DNA of 64,000 nucleotides from Lysinibacillus parviboronicapiens (GCF_003049575.1 NZ_PYWI01000012.1:1-64000), one strand, 5' to 3'. Positions 52,330 to 62,403 are shown, counted from the stretch's first letter. The notes: generated from the letters alone by a model not told the origin. Made by a program: numbers and translations.

Positions 52330-55300
52330 TTATTTCACTTCAAACCGTGTTCTGCTATGTCCACTTAAGGTTTTCTCAACATGTAAAACAGCGGGCATAG
52401 AGGCCTTTAGTTCTGCAACATGGGAAATAACGCCAATCATACGACCCGATTCTTGTAGATCAATGAGTGCATCAATGGCTTTATTCAATGCCTCCTCATC
52501 AAGCGAGCCAAAACCTTCGTCAATAAACATTGTATCGATTCGAATATTCCCTTGAAAACTTTGAATGACATCTGCCATGCCCAGCGCCAGACTTAAAGAG
52601 GCATTAAATTTCTCCCCACCTGACAATGTTTTGACATCCCGAATTTGATCAGTATAGGCATCATATACATCAAGACCAAGTCCACTTTGTTTTGCATGCT
52701 TTTCCAATCGATCTGATCGTCGAAGCTCAAACTGCCCATTAGATAAATGGTACAGACGAATATTTGCGGCTGCTGTGATTTTGTCTAAGCAGTTTATTTG
52801 AATATAACGCTCAAAGGAAAGCTTTTTCACATTTTGCCCATTCAATAAAGCATGGAGCTCCTTCACACGCCCCGCCTCTTTTTCAAGTAATTGTATTTCT
52901 TTAGCCGTTTCTTCTACTTTCACGATAAAATCTCCACAAGCTGCAGCAAAAGCTTTTGTCCGTTGCAATGTATTAAATGCTACCTCGTATGTCTCACGTA
53001 GTTGTGCTAGTGATTCTTCTAATAGAGCTAAATTCTTTTTCTCTTTCCCTTCAAGCTGCTTAGCTCCTTCGGCAATTTGAATTTGTAATGTGTGTAGTTG
53101 CAAAGTGTAATCATTACAATCTTTCCGTAAAGTGTCCAATTGCATAATGCTACGCTTTGCCGTTTCATACGCCTGATAGCTTTCAAAACCCACTTCTTTC
53201 ATACTTACTGAAAATTGCTCACGTTTTTCGTTTAGACTAGCGTGAATCTCTTCATAAGCTTTTTTAGCTAGTTCCTCCGCCATTACTGCGTTGCTCACAG
53301 CTTCCTTAGCAGATTGTAAATTTTGTTGACTAGCCTGCCAAGCTGTTTGTAGCGCTTTTTTTTGTACACCTACCTCAGCAATTTTTTGTTGTAAAGCTTG
53401 TAATGTTTGAATGTTTTCAGGTATATGCCTTTGTTGCTCTTCCACAATTATCTGCTGTTTTGTTAACACCTTTTGCTGTTCAGCAAAATACTGCTCTAAC
53501 TGTGTTTGTTTCTCTTGTAGCTGCTGTGTTCTTTCACGCTGACTCTTTTGCTGAGTTCGTGAGACAGCTAATTGATCATTAACCACTTTTAACAGTGCCA
53601 CTTGCTCCTCAACATATCGTAGTGAAGAGTTTAGTTGTGTTTGATTTACTTGTGAAATATCATTGGCTTCCACTTGCTCAATTGCCTCTTGAAGAAGTAT
53701 TTTAGCCGATTTTAAAGTTGCCTCTTTTTCAAAATAAGTGCGTTCATCTGACTGAGACTTCGCTCTTAATATTTCTAATTGTGCATCATTAATAGACTCT
53801 ATTTGCTCAGTATGTGTAATTTGATGTGTCGTACTCCCACACACTGGGCACGGATCGCCTTCAATAAGTTGCGCTGCTAAAATACTTGCCTGATTTGCAA
53901 TCCATTGTTGTTCTAACTGTTGTAATTCCTGTTTATTTTCCTGATATCGCTGCTGCGTTGTATTAACAGCCAGTTCTGCCGAGGCAACCGCTCGCTCATA
54001 TTTCTCAACTTTTGTTAATAATGCAACTTGTTCACGGAGTTTCGGTAGCTGTTCTAAGTAGTCTGCAAAAGGCTGCACTTGTTCTTCGTATTGCTCGATT
54101 TTTTCGGTCACATACTGTAGCTGGACTTGTTCCTGTTGTAAAATTGCAAGATTATCCGCAACCGCTTGCTTTGCAGTTCCAACACCATGCTCGTATATTT
54201 GTAATTGTTGGCGATTCCCTTCAAACGCTTCAAACGTCGGCAGAAGTGCTTGTAGCGTTAATTCTTGCTGTAAGACTTGCTGACGCTCAGGTTCTTTGGC
54301 TTCTACTTCATTGAATAATGCTTGAGCAACCTTATATTGTGTCTCTGTTTGTTGTATCGTTATTTTTGCTTGCTGATAGGTCTGTTCTTTACGATTTTGC
54401 TCGGCACGAAGGTCCATACACTGTTGTTCGAACATAACAAGGCGGTCTGCTTGCTCAGCAAGTTTAATTTCCTGTACCTTTGCATCATAAATATTATGCT
54501 GTTGCTCTAATATTTTCAGCCTTTCTTGACGGTTAGCATGCTCTTCAAATTGTTCATTGAGGGCCTTGGCCATACTATAATGCTCTTGCTCCTTTTGATG
54601 GTGACCATAGGCCTCATCATAACGATGTTGCTCAACTTGAATACTTTCTATATAGTAAGCTTGCTCCTCCTCAAGCGCAGTCATTAATTGGTGCATGTTT
54701 TCCGTGTTATTTGCAATGCAAGTAAACAATCCAGATGATCGTTGTGGCAGTGCCCCAGCAATTTGACCCAGTAAATGCTCTTTTAATTGCTTCGCGCGTT
54801 CTAAATCTTTTTCGGCTTCCTTACGTTTTGCATCCAGTTTTTTTGTCATGTCTCCAAAGCGATCCGTTTTAAAAATTTTGCGTAAAATAGCCTCTTTGTT
54901 CGTAGAATCTGAGGTTAAAAGCTTGCGAAATTCACCCTGAGGAAGCATGACAATTTGGCTAAACTGATCCTTCGTCAAACCTACAATTTCCTGTAACTTT
55001 TTATCAACTTCATTGGTCTGTTGTTTCTCTACGATACTAAAGTCAAGTTTTCCCTCTTTAAATTGGGCCAACTCGACTTTCCTACCAGTAACACTTTTGT
55101 TTTTCGCTTTAATATGACCGGGTTGACGTGAGATTTGATAAGTTTTACCATGCATTTCAAAAATGAGTTCTACTGCTGTATACACATCATCTTCGGCAAA
55201 GCCGCTTCTGAGCATAGCTGTATCTTGACGATCTTCGCCACTGCCTGAACCATAAAGTGCATAACAAATAGCATCAAAAATTGTCGTTTTCCCAGCACCT

Positions 55301-55410
55301 GTCTTCCCAGATATTGCAAATAATCGGTGATCACCAAGTTCTTGAAAATCAATGATTTCTGTATTTTTGTAGGGGCCAAAGGCAGTAATGGTTAACTTTA
55401 AAGGTTTCAT
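52330..55410 (-). CDS. sbcC: Exonuclease SbcCD subunit SbcC
   Basis: 1026 aa SMC-like ATPase. N-terminal Walker A GKTGAGKTTIFDAI; long coiled coils on both sides of a central zinc hook (GDPCPVCGSTTH); C-terminal signature TLSGGEKFNASLSLALGMAD and Walker B MFIDEGFGSLDEE. With SbcD it processes hairpins and protein-blocked DNA ends. The start overlaps sbcD by four bases. Gln-rich coiled-coil arms are normal for the family. Confidence 0.96.
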   Translation of the reverse strand: MKPLKLTITAFGPYKNTEIIDFQELGDHRLFAISGKTGAGKTTIFDAICYALYGSGSGEDRQDTAMLRSGFAEDDVYTAVELIFEMHGKTYQISRQPGHIKAKNKSVTGRKVELAQFKEGKLDFSIVEKQQTNEVDKKLQEIVGLTKDQFSQIVMLPQGEFRKLLTSDSTNKEAILRKIFKTDRFGDMTKKLDAKRKEAEKDLERAKQLKEHLLGQIAGALPQRSSGLFTCIANNTENMHQLMTALEEEQAYYIESIQVEQHRYDEAYGHHQKEQEHYSMAKALNEQFEEHANRQERLKILEQQHNIYDAKVQEIKLAEQADRLVMFEQQCMDLRAEQNRKEQTYQQAKITIQQTETQYKVAQALFNEVEAKEPERQQVLQQELTLQALLPTFEAFEGNRQQLQIYEHGVGTAKQAVADNLAILQQEQVQLQYVTEKIEQYEEQVQPFADYLEQLPKLREQVALLTKVEKYERAVASAELAVNTTQQRYQENKQELQQLEQQWIANQASILAAQLIEGDPCPVCGSTTHQITHTEQIESINDAQLEILRAKSQSDERTYFEKEATLKSAKILLQEAIEQVEANDISQVNQTQLNSSLRYVEEQVALLKVVNDQLAVSRTQQKSQRERTQQLQEKQTQLEQYFAEQQKVLTKQQIIVEEQQRHIPENIQTLQALQQKIAEVGVQKKALQTAWQASQQNLQSAKEAVSNAVMAEELAKKAYEEIHASLNEKREQFSVSMKEVGFESYQAYETAKRSIMQLDTLRKDCNDYTLQLHTLQIQIAEGAKQLEGKEKKNLALLEESLAQLRETYEVAFNTLQRTKAFAAACGDFIVKVEETAKEIQLLEKEAGRVKELHALLNGQNVKKLSFERYIQINCLDKITAAANIRLYHLSNGQFELRRSDRLEKHAKQSGLGLDVYDAYTDQIRDVKTLSGGEKFNASLSLALGMADVIQSFQGNIRIDTMFIDEGFGSLDEEALNKAIDALIDLQESGRMIGVISHVAELKASMPAVLHVEKTLSGHSRTRFEVK

Positions 55411-56564
55411 TTTACTGCCTCCCGTTCCTCATCAAGTATTTCTTGTAGCATGTCGGTAAATAGACGCTCGGTCTCTCGATTCGGTTGTTCACTATATAAA
55501 TCCGCATAAAATGCTCTAAATAAGTCGATGTCTTCTACTTGCTCCGTTTCAATCGCTTGAATTTCTTTGGATAATTCCTGGCGTACCGCCTTGCGTTCGA
55601 TATGCAATGCATGTGGGAACACAGTACGAATACGTTCCATTGGTGAAGCGACGGGCGTATCATCAGTTAGGCGTACAAAAACATAATCCTCACTAGGCGT
55701 TAATTTTAATAAATCATCCATCAAGCCCTCCACCACACGCAAATCACGTCTTGGCATAAGTTTTCGCTTTTCTACTGTTACTAGTCCTGTCTCATCTAAC
55801 TCAACAATTAAATAGCCCTTTACATGCAAGTGCTCCGACAGTGAATACTTCAATGGTGAGCCGGCATATCGAATCGTTTCATTACGTACAAAATGTGCCT
55901 TATGTAAATGGCCCAATGCCGTATAGTTAAACTGTTCAAATAGTGATGCATCCACACAATCCGATCCACCTATTGATAGTGGACGCTCCGAATCACTTGT
56001 GTTCTCTTCCTCATGGCCATATTTGGTTACAAAAGCATGTCCAATGAAAACATTTCGTTGTGTTGTATCCATCGTTGGTGTGATGTGTTCAATGATTTTT
56101 TGCATCGCATCTTGATGGGAGTGGATCGTATCATCTGCTAAAATGGTACGCACAGCTGCAGGCTCTGCAAACGGTACAAGATGAAAATGCACCTCACCAA
56201 ATTGATCTGTCAACACAATTGGCGCCTGATCTTTCCTAAATTGCCCCATTATGTGTAACCCACTATCACGCATTAAACGACTTCCGAAATTTAAGCGACC
56301 TGCACTATCGTGGTTCCCAGCAACCGCTAACACAGGAATTTTTTTATCAAGTACAATCTCTGCAAAAACATCATTTAGCAAATTAACGGCCTCTACAGGT
56401 GGCATAGAACGGTCATATAAATCACCCGCTATGATGATTGCATCAGGCTTTTCTTCATCAATGGCCTGCATAAATTGCTGTAAAATATAGCGTTGGTCCT
56501 CCGTCATGTACACACCTTGTACAAGCTTCCCTAAATGCCAATCTGCTGTATGGAATAGTTTCAT
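55407..56564 (-). CDS. sbcD: Exonuclease SbcCD subunit SbcD (Mre11-like)
   Basis: 385 aa. Metallophosphatase motifs in order: DWHLGK, GDLYDR, GNHDSAGR, GHAFVTKYG and ALGHLHKAH. It is the nuclease partner of SbcC and first gene of the pair; AGGAGG lies upstream. The upstream region contains a 21-bp tandem repeat and the GDSL gene terminator. Confidence 0.96.
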   Translation of the reverse strand: MKLFHTADWHLGKLVQGVYMTEDQRYILQQFMQAIDEEKPDAIIIAGDLYDRSMPPVEAVNLLNDVFAEIVLDKKIPVLAVAGNHDSAGRLNFGSRLMRDSGLHIMGQFRKDQAPIVLTDQFGEVHFHLVPFAEPAAVRTILADDTIHSHQDAMQKIIEHITPTMDTTQRNVFIGHAFVTKYGHEEENTSDSERPLSIGGSDCVDASLFEQFNYTALGHLHKAHFVRNETIRYAGSPLKYSLSEHLHVKGYLIVELDETGLVTVEKRKLMPRRDLRVVEGLMDDLLKLTPSEDYVFVRLTDDTPVASPMERIRTVFPHALHIERKAVRQELSKEIQAIETEQVEDIDLFRAFYADLYSEQPNRETERLFTDMLQEILDEEREAVK

Positions 56565-56658
56565 TCGTTGCGCCTCCTGTCTGCTTTTTATTCTATCATG
56601 CCTTTTAGTGGAACGTACATTCTTGTTTTAGTAGGAAGTCCGCAGGTTGCACTCACTT

Positions 56659-56765
56659 CCCTGGGCGGTTCGCGCTTCTACCTGAGAGATACTCGTCTTC
56701 ACCTGAGCGGTTCGCTTCTCTACCTGAGGGATACTTCTTCTTCACCTGCTCGGTGCACGCGAAGT
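56659..56765. repeat. Degenerate 21-22 bp tandem repeat
   Basis: Five units start with CCTG at about 56660, 56681, 56703, 56723 and 56745. They alternate between CCTGAGCGGTTCGC-type and CCTGAGAGATAC-type, giving a higher-order period of 42-43 bp. Units 1-4 are well conserved, unit 5 is degenerate. The repeat lies between divergently placed ends of sbcD (5' side) and the GDSL gene terminator and has no gene. Confidence 0.7.
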
Positions 56766-56798
56766 ATTCTTTTCCCCCTGTTGTGGGCCATTGCGCAG

Positions 56799-56834
56799 AA
56801 AGGAGTTGTCTCAATGGTGAGACAACTCCTTTTC
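56799..56834 (-). terminator. Terminator of the GDSL hydrolase gene
   Basis: AAAGGAGTTGTCTC (56799-56812) pairs perfectly with GAGACAACTCCTTT (56119+700=56819-56832); strong 14-bp stem, functional in either direction. Confidence 0.8.
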
Positions 56835-56867
56835 CAACGATATTTTCTCTAACGTAAAGTGAACCCC

Positions 56868-57785
56868 TTAGCTATACTGAATCTCTCTTGCTTGTTCGAG
56901 AAATGCTACATATCCGTTAAAGCCTTGAATACGGTGTACGATGGCAACTGACTCTTGCGTTGGTACAACTGGACTCTGTTTGGCTTTTGCTTGCTTTTTT
57001 ACGATTTCCTCAAAGGTCATTGGGTTAGGTTTGGGTAGTTCTACAGATGATATCGCTAAAGCATCACTACCACTATAAGCTTTCAAAAAAGCATTCGCCA
57101 TTTGACGATAACCTTCGAAATTCGGATGTACGTCTGAGCTATTTGGCAAGTAGTTCATTGCCTGTAATCCAAAAGCATCATACACATTAATATAAGTCGC
57201 TCCAGCTTGCTGTGCTTGCTGCTGTAAAATGGTATTTAATTTTACCAGTTGTTCATTCGTTCCTTCTTTTTGAGAGGCATGCACATTCGGATAGGCAAAA
57301 TAGTAACCCATCACATAGACTTTTGCATGTGGTGCACGTGTTTTCAACTCAGCCAAAATCTCCCCCATATTTATCCGAGCAACATTTAATGCGTAATCTG
57401 TCTGTAGCTGAGAAAATGTTAATGTGCCTGCGCTTGGATTCACTTGCACAAGACGTAGTAAGTCATTGGCACCTGCTGAAATGGTAATAAGCGTTGCATT
57501 TGCTAATAACTCACTTGCCTCGGTTGACTTTACGCGCTGCAATACATCAATTGTTGTAAAGCCTGGGAACGCAAGCTCTTTTGTATAATGACCTATTTGA
57601 CCAATCAATCCAAGTCTCATGGCAATTAAATCACTGTAGCCTGTATCAATTTCCTGATAGGGCGTTTGACCCGCTGCTAAAGAATCTCCGATAGCCACAT
57701 AATTCTCAGTCTGTGCAAACGCAGATGAAACACCTATTGTGGCTGTCAGTACCGTTACACTTATTAAGTTCAATAGTCGTTTCAT
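56868..57785 (-). CDS. Secreted SGNH/GDSL hydrolase
   Basis: 305 aa from the ATG at 57785 with GGAAGGTGAG upstream; a GTG 15 bases earlier lies on that ribosome site. Signal peptide MKRLLNLISVTVLTATIGVS with likely cleavage after AFA. GDSL block I VAIGDSLAAG, Gly block around GQIGHY, Asn in SAGANDLL and the catalytic Asp-His in DVHPNFEGY. It is an exported esterase or lipase; substrate unknown. Confidence 0.9.
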   Translation of the reverse strand: MKRLLNLISVTVLTATIGVSSAFAQTENYVAIGDSLAAGQTPYQEIDTGYSDLIAMRLGLIGQIGHYTKELAFPGFTTIDVLQRVKSTEASELLANATLITISAGANDLLRLVQVNPSAGTLTFSQLQTDYALNVARINMGEILAELKTRAPHAKVYVMGYYFAYPNVHASQKEGTNEQLVKLNTILQQQAQQAGATYINVYDAFGLQAMNYLPNSSDVHPNFEGYRQMANAFLKAYSGSDALAISSVELPKPNPMTFEEIVKKQAKAKQSPVVPTQESVAIVHRIQGFNGYVAFLEQAREIQYS

Positions 57786-57844
57786 CCGCTCACCTTCCAC
57801 TCATTGACTATCATATATAAATTATAGGTAAAATGCTATTTAGC

Positions 57845-59074
57845 TTAAAACGCCCAGCTACCTTTACGGAAAATCGGCTCCACAGTCCCATCAGGTAAAA
57901 TACCATCAATATCCATGTCACCGCTACCAATCATAAAGTCCTCATGTGTCACTGAAATATTTGCACCAAGTGCTTCAAGTTGACCGTTTTCTAAATCTCT
58001 ACCGCCCTCTAGGCAAGTTGGGTATGCTTCACCAATCGCTAGATGGTTTGAGGCATTTTCATCGAACAACGTATTGAAATATAAAATCTCTGATGCTGAA
58101 ATCGGTGATCCATGTGGTACAAGTGCTACTTCACCTAAATAGCAGGAACCTTCATCCACTGTAATGAGCTCTTGCAATAAATCATGGCCCATTTGTGCTT
58201 CCGCCTTAATAATTTTTCCATCTTCAAAAGTAAGCTTAAAGCCATCAATTATATTACCCTGATAGACCAATGGCTTAGTATTGCTGACAACCCCACTAAC
58301 ACCTTGCTTCATTGGTAATGTATATACCTCTTCTGTCGGCATATTGGCAATGAATACAGTACCATCAGGTGTTTTACTTCCACCAGTAAGCCATTTATGC
58401 TGAGGTGCTAACGCAATCGTTAAATCTGTACCCGGTGCTGTATAATGAAGCTTTGCATATTTTTTACTGTTCAATAAAGTTGCTCGGGACTCTAAATTCG
58501 CCACATGTGAATGCCAATTTTCAACTGCGTTGCCTTCTCCGATGTGCACTGTTTTAAAAATAGCTTCCCACAGTGCAGGGACTTGCTCTTCTACAACTAA
58601 ATTTGGGAATACCTTTGCTGCCCATTTTGGAGATGGTACTGCTACGATAGACCATGCGATTAAATCTTTCATCACAGCATTTCGATAATTTTTCAGTGCA
58701 GCACCCGCGACTTTTTGATGTGTTGCCAAGCGATCTGTTGGAACACCTGTTAAAAGATCTGGATCAGCTGCGTCTATCCATAAAAGTGCGCCTTTACGCT
58801 CGATTAGCTCATCGCGCATTTTGACAATCCACTCTGGATAACGATTGAACTCTTCATCAGAAGCATGTTCGAAATAGGCACGCTCCATTTCACCATCCGA
58901 AAAATTAACATGCACACGGCCTGCTCCAGCTTTATAGGCTTCTTTTACTACCAAACGAGCAAAGTCTAATGCATCCACAGACGTGTTTACTAACAGATAT
59001 TGACCAGGCTGAATATTGACGCCAACTTTTACAGCAAGCTCTGCATATGCTTGTAATTTCTCTTCAAAAGTCAT
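57845..59074 (-). CDS. M29 family aminopeptidase (copy 2)
   Basis: 409 aa from the ATG at 59074, with GAGGGA upstream. Metal-site motifs as in copy 1: NMPTEEVYT, DEGSCYLGEVALVPH, LFDENASNHLAIG and THEDFMIGSGDMDIDG. Its ATG lies one base after the stop of the helicase gene (TAATATG), so it is translated as the second gene of that transcript. It shares nearly all family blocks with the 44722 gene. Confidence 0.93.
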   Translation of the reverse strand: MTFEEKLQAYAELAVKVGVNIQPGQYLLVNTSVDALDFARLVVKEAYKAGAGRVHVNFSDGEMERAYFEHASDEEFNRYPEWIVKMRDELIERKGALLWIDAADPDLLTGVPTDRLATHQKVAGAALKNYRNAVMKDLIAWSIVAVPSPKWAAKVFPNLVVEEQVPALWEAIFKTVHIGEGNAVENWHSHVANLESRATLLNSKKYAKLHYTAPGTDLTIALAPQHKWLTGGSKTPDGTVFIANMPTEEVYTLPMKQGVSGVVSNTKPLVYQGNIIDGFKLTFEDGKIIKAEAQMGHDLLQELITVDEGSCYLGEVALVPHGSPISASEILYFNTLFDENASNHLAIGEAYPTCLEGGRDLENGQLEALGANISVTHEDFMIGSGDMDIDGILPDGTVEPIFRKGSWAF

Positions 59075-59075
59075 A

Positions 59076-60224
59076 TTATTTCCCTCGCTTTTGTCCAATT
59101 GTTTTTGAATTACCTTCTACTAGTTCTCCGTCATGCCATACTTTTTGAACTGGCTTGCCAGCAATTTCGCGTGTCCACTTTTTATAGGTTTTTTCATCGT
59201 GGTACGATAATAATGTTAAGACTTCACCATCTGCACCTGCACGTCCTGTACGACCTGAACGATGTAAATATTGCTCAATCGTGCGCGGTACGTCAACATG
59301 AATAACATGTGTTAAACCTGCGATATCTAAACCGCGTGCCGCAATATCAGTGGCAATTAAAATACGGGCATCACCTTTACGGAATGCATCTAATGCCTTT
59401 TTACGTTCCTCTTTTTTCATGTCAGAATGTAGGGTTACAATCGGTGCAGCACGATATTGCAATTTCGTTTCCTTCATAAGTAACTGGTCAATATTGTTGA
59501 CAAAGGCTAGTGCACGTAAGCCATCCGTATGTGATAAGCGGCGCAGGAAATCCGTTTTATCACGTTCTTCTACTTTTACAAAGGAATGTACAACTTTGCC
59601 AAACTTCACCATATCCTCAGGTTTAATTTTGAAACGTAATGGCTCAAACATCATACGACTTGCCACTAGTTCAATTTCTTCGGTAATTGTGGCAGAAACG
59701 ACCACTACTTGACGACCGTAGGCTGAGCTTTCGATAAAGGATTTTACTACGACGCGATATTCTCGGCTTAATAACTGATCACATTCGTCTAAAATAACTG
59801 TTTCAATTTCTTTCAGTTTTAATTTGCCCGAACGTGCTAATTCATTTAGACGACCTGGTGTCCCTACAACAATTGTCGGCTTTTTCTTTAACTTCTCGAT
59901 TTGACGTGCAGAGTTTGCACCACCTATTAGTTGCTGAACAGTAATATCAGTACCAGCTGTCCATTCGCGAATAACCTCCACGATTTGCATTGCTAATTCC
60001 TGAGATGGGGCAACAATGAGTCCTTGTGTTTGTTTTTTCGATCCATTTACTTTGTTCAATAAAGGCAATACATAGGCTAATGTTTTCCCTGAGCCTGTTG
60101 GCGATTCTGCTACAATATCTTTGCCCTCAAGCATTGCTGGAATCATTTCATCTTGAATTTTCATTGGCTCTTCGAAATTCCATTTTTCTTGTAGACCTTC
60201 ATTTAATAAATTTATTACTGACAT
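59076..60224 (-). CDS. DEAD-box RNA helicase (YfmL-like)
   Basis: 382 aa from the ATG at 60224 with AAAGGTGG upstream; a GTG four codons earlier lies next to that site. Motifs: Q-motif MKIQDEMIP, I AESPTGSGKT, Ib TPGRL, II LDECD (Asp-Glu-Cys-Asp instead of DEAD), III SAT, V ARGLDIAGL, VI HRSGRTGR. Short C-terminal tail. Resembles B. subtilis YfmL (376 aa), involved in ribosome biogenesis and cold growth. The DECD box is a known variant. Confidence 0.9.
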   Translation of the reverse strand: MSVINLLNEGLQEKWNFEEPMKIQDEMIPAMLEGKDIVAESPTGSGKTLAYVLPLLNKVNGSKKQTQGLIVAPSQELAMQIVEVIREWTAGTDITVQQLIGGANSARQIEKLKKKPTIVVGTPGRLNELARSGKLKLKEIETVILDECDQLLSREYRVVVKSFIESSAYGRQVVVVSATITEEIELVASRMMFEPLRFKIKPEDMVKFGKVVHSFVKVEERDKTDFLRRLSHTDGLRALAFVNNIDQLLMKETKLQYRAAPIVTLHSDMKKEERKKALDAFRKGDARILIATDIAARGLDIAGLTHVIHVDVPRTIEQYLHRSGRTGRAGADGEVLTLLSYHDEKTYKKWTREIAGKPVQKVWHDGELVEGNSKTIGQKRGK

Positions 60225-60440
60225 GTCAATTCCCACCTTTTATCCTGCTTGACACTAGTTTAACATACTAGCTCTGGACAAGCATTTTCCTTCTGTCTAT
60301 CAATTATTGCTCGATATCATTGTACCTGACGCTAAGCGTGTACAACATTCAATACATTGTTGCCGCTCCACTTTTGTAGCTTAAAACGACCTTCGCTGAC
60401 ACAATTTACACACCTTACGAGTCGCAGTGTCGATGTGAAA

Positions 60441-60467
60441 GGCTCACCTATTGCAAACAGGTGAGCC
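60441..60467 (-). terminator. Terminator of the D-aspartate operon
   Basis: GGCTCACCT (60441-60449) pairs with AGGTGAGCC (60459-60467). On the minus strand the tail is TTTCAC, a weak T-run. Confidence 0.65.
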
Positions 60468-60472
60468 AAATG

Positions 60473-61174
60473 TTACTCCACTAATTCATAGCCACATGCT
60501 AATATAGCACACTCAGCTAAAACAATTAGTGAATCGATATATTTGTCTTTTAATTTTAAATCTCGATTGACGATAGATAGCTCTGTACACCCTAAAACAA
60601 TTCGGTCACAATCAAGTGCAAGCATCGCTTCTTCTATTGGCTGCCACTCTTCTTGCGTGACATCCTTACCAGCCTTTACATAATCGTAAATAATCGCCAT
60701 GACTTTTTCCTTCATAGCTTCATCTGGTACAACCGGTGTAATGCCATAGTTCTCTAACGCATCCTGATACATATGCGATGTTAACGTACCTGTTGTCGCT
60801 AAAATACCAACACGCTTCGCCCCTAAATCATGCGCACGCTTGGCCGTTTCACGAATCATATGTAGCACGGGCACTGGAGAGCCTTCAGCTAATTCATCAT
60901 AAAAAGTATGCGCTGTATTGCATGGGATGGCAATCATGTCTGCACCAACAGAAGCTAGTTTTTTCGCATCTTCAATTAAAATTGGCACAGGATTTTTCTT
61001 TGTATTATCTAAAATAAATGCAGTTCGATCAGGAATATTTGTATCATTATCTATAATTGTATGTACATGCTCCTGATCTTTTATAGCCTTCGTACGTCTT
61101 ACAATCATTTCACCGATAAACATTGTTGCAAGTGGACCAACGCCACCAATAATACCTAAAGTTTGTTTTTTCAT
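60473..61174 (-). CDS. Aspartate racemase family protein
   Basis: 233 aa, the usual size for Asp/Glu racemases. The two catalytic cysteines appear as AIPCNTAH and LGCTELS, about 110 residues apart, and the N-terminal GIIGGVGPLATM is the family substrate loop. The gene overlaps the upstream ATP-grasp ligase by four bases. With that ligase it most likely supplies D-Asp for the peptidoglycan bridge; substrate is inferred from the neighbour. Relatives include broad amino-acid racemases. Confidence 0.85.
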   Translation of the reverse strand: MKKQTLGIIGGVGPLATMFIGEMIVRRTKAIKDQEHVHTIIDNDTNIPDRTAFILDNTKKNPVPILIEDAKKLASVGADMIAIPCNTAHTFYDELAEGSPVPVLHMIRETAKRAHDLGAKRVGILATTGTLTSHMYQDALENYGITPVVPDEAMKEKVMAIIYDYVKAGKDVTQEEWQPIEEAMLALDCDRIVLGCTELSIVNRDLKLKDKYIDSLIVLAECAILACGYELVE

Positions 61175-62403
61175 GAGTTCGACAGACCTTTGTTGTTAAA
61201 ATATTTCTTATACTTTCGATAAAAGTTTAAATTTTCGAGCGTCACATTCAACCAGCGTTTTGCATTCATATCTTTATAATTAAAAATAGAATCTGTCGCG
61301 AAGCCTTGGCGAATAAGACTCTTTGCTTCCATCACTAGTTGTTCATTTAATACGTATTTAAATAATACACCGTTTGGCACAATCGTCCATAGATGCTTAT
61401 TTTGAACGTATGTTAGCTGTTGTTTACTGCCACGAATGAAATCATCCGCTACATATTGCATTAAATTATAGCCACTTGCTGTCACATAATAATTTGAAAG
61501 TTCATTATGTAATTCAATACTTAATAACTTGTATTGACCATCGCGTTCATCATATTTCATATCGAACGTCGCAAAGCCTTGGAATTGTATTGTTTCCAGA
61601 AATACCTTCACAAGATCCATCAATGCTTTGTCATAGGCTGTTATAATGGCAACATAGCGACCGATACCATCGGGAGAATGTTCTTCTAAAATAGGGTTTC
61701 CTACAGATAGTAATTTAACTTCATGATCTTGTCCAACATAAGCATTTACAACACGCATATTGGCATCCTCGCCTGGAATATACTGCTGAATCATTAAATC
61801 ATCACGATATGCAGACTCTTTATAAATTGCGTGGAAAATTGCATCCTTTTCTTCTTTATCATGTGCAATATATACTTTTTTCTTACCTGGAAAAATACAT
61901 GTAGCGTATTTCATCATATTCATGGGCTTTATCACAACTGGATATTCAAAGGGTATATTAAATTGCTCATAGTCATTCACTGTGCATATATGCATAGCGG
62001 GAAAATCGAAGCCATATTCCGCACAAAGCTGGTACATACTTTCACGTGTCAGAAGCTGATCTGCAAGTGTAGCATCAACATACGGGATTATAAAAAATTT
62101 GGACAGTTCTTCTTGATGATGCACAATTTTCTTCACATAAAATTCATCGCAGGCAAGCAATAGCAGTTTTTTTCCCGGGAATTCCTCCGCTATCGCTTGT
62201 AAAGCAACAACAAAACGTTCTTCGATATGTAGTCTTGGTACTTCACGAAACGTTAGTAAATCACTCTGTTGAATTTTGGCTGTGTTCGTATGATTTACAG
62301 CGAGTGGTTTCACGCCATAGGACTCGTAAAATGCTCTTGCCATGCCGTAAGCATTCATCTCGTCGCCCAATAAAATCGGTAAAAAAGTGTGCTCAATGGC
62401 CAT
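61171..62403 (-). CDS. ATP-grasp ligase, probable D-aspartate ligase of peptidoglycan (Aslfm-like)
   Basis: 410 aa. ATP-grasp elements: FEYPVVIKPMNM, DLMIQQYIPGED and the later GFATFDMKYD with LSIELHNELSN near the active site. The opening FLPILLGDEMNAYGMARAF strongly recalls Enterococcus faecium Aslfm, which adds D-Asp to the lysine of peptidoglycan precursors. The adjacent racemase supports this, as in E. faecium, and Lysinibacillus wall contains D-Asp bridges. Motif recall and context, not alignment. AAAGGGAG precedes the ATG. Confidence 0.8.
   Translation of the reverse strand: MAIEHTFLPILLGDEMNAYGMARAFYESYGVKPLAVNHTNTAKIQQSDLLTFREVPRLHIEERFVVALQAIAEEFPGKKLLLLACDEFYVKKIVHHQEELSKFFIIPYVDATLADQLLTRESMYQLCAEYGFDFPAMHICTVNDYEQFNIPFEYPVVIKPMNMMKYATCIFPGKKKVYIAHDKEEKDAIFHAIYKESAYRDDLMIQQYIPGEDANMRVVNAYVGQDHEVKLLSVGNPILEEHSPDGIGRYVAIITAYDKALMDLVKVFLETIQFQGFATFDMKYDERDGQYKLLSIELHNELSNYYVTASGYNLMQYVADDFIRGSKQQLTYVQNKHLWTIVPNGVLFKYVLNEQLVMEAKSLIRQGFATDSIFNYKDMNAKRWLNVTLENLNFYRKYKKYFNNKGLSNS

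Noticed and set aside
56568-56852. Plus-strand frame of 94 codons across the 21-bp repeat
   Set aside because: It translates the repeat only because 21 is a multiple of three; no ribosome site, and it runs into the GDSL gene terminator.
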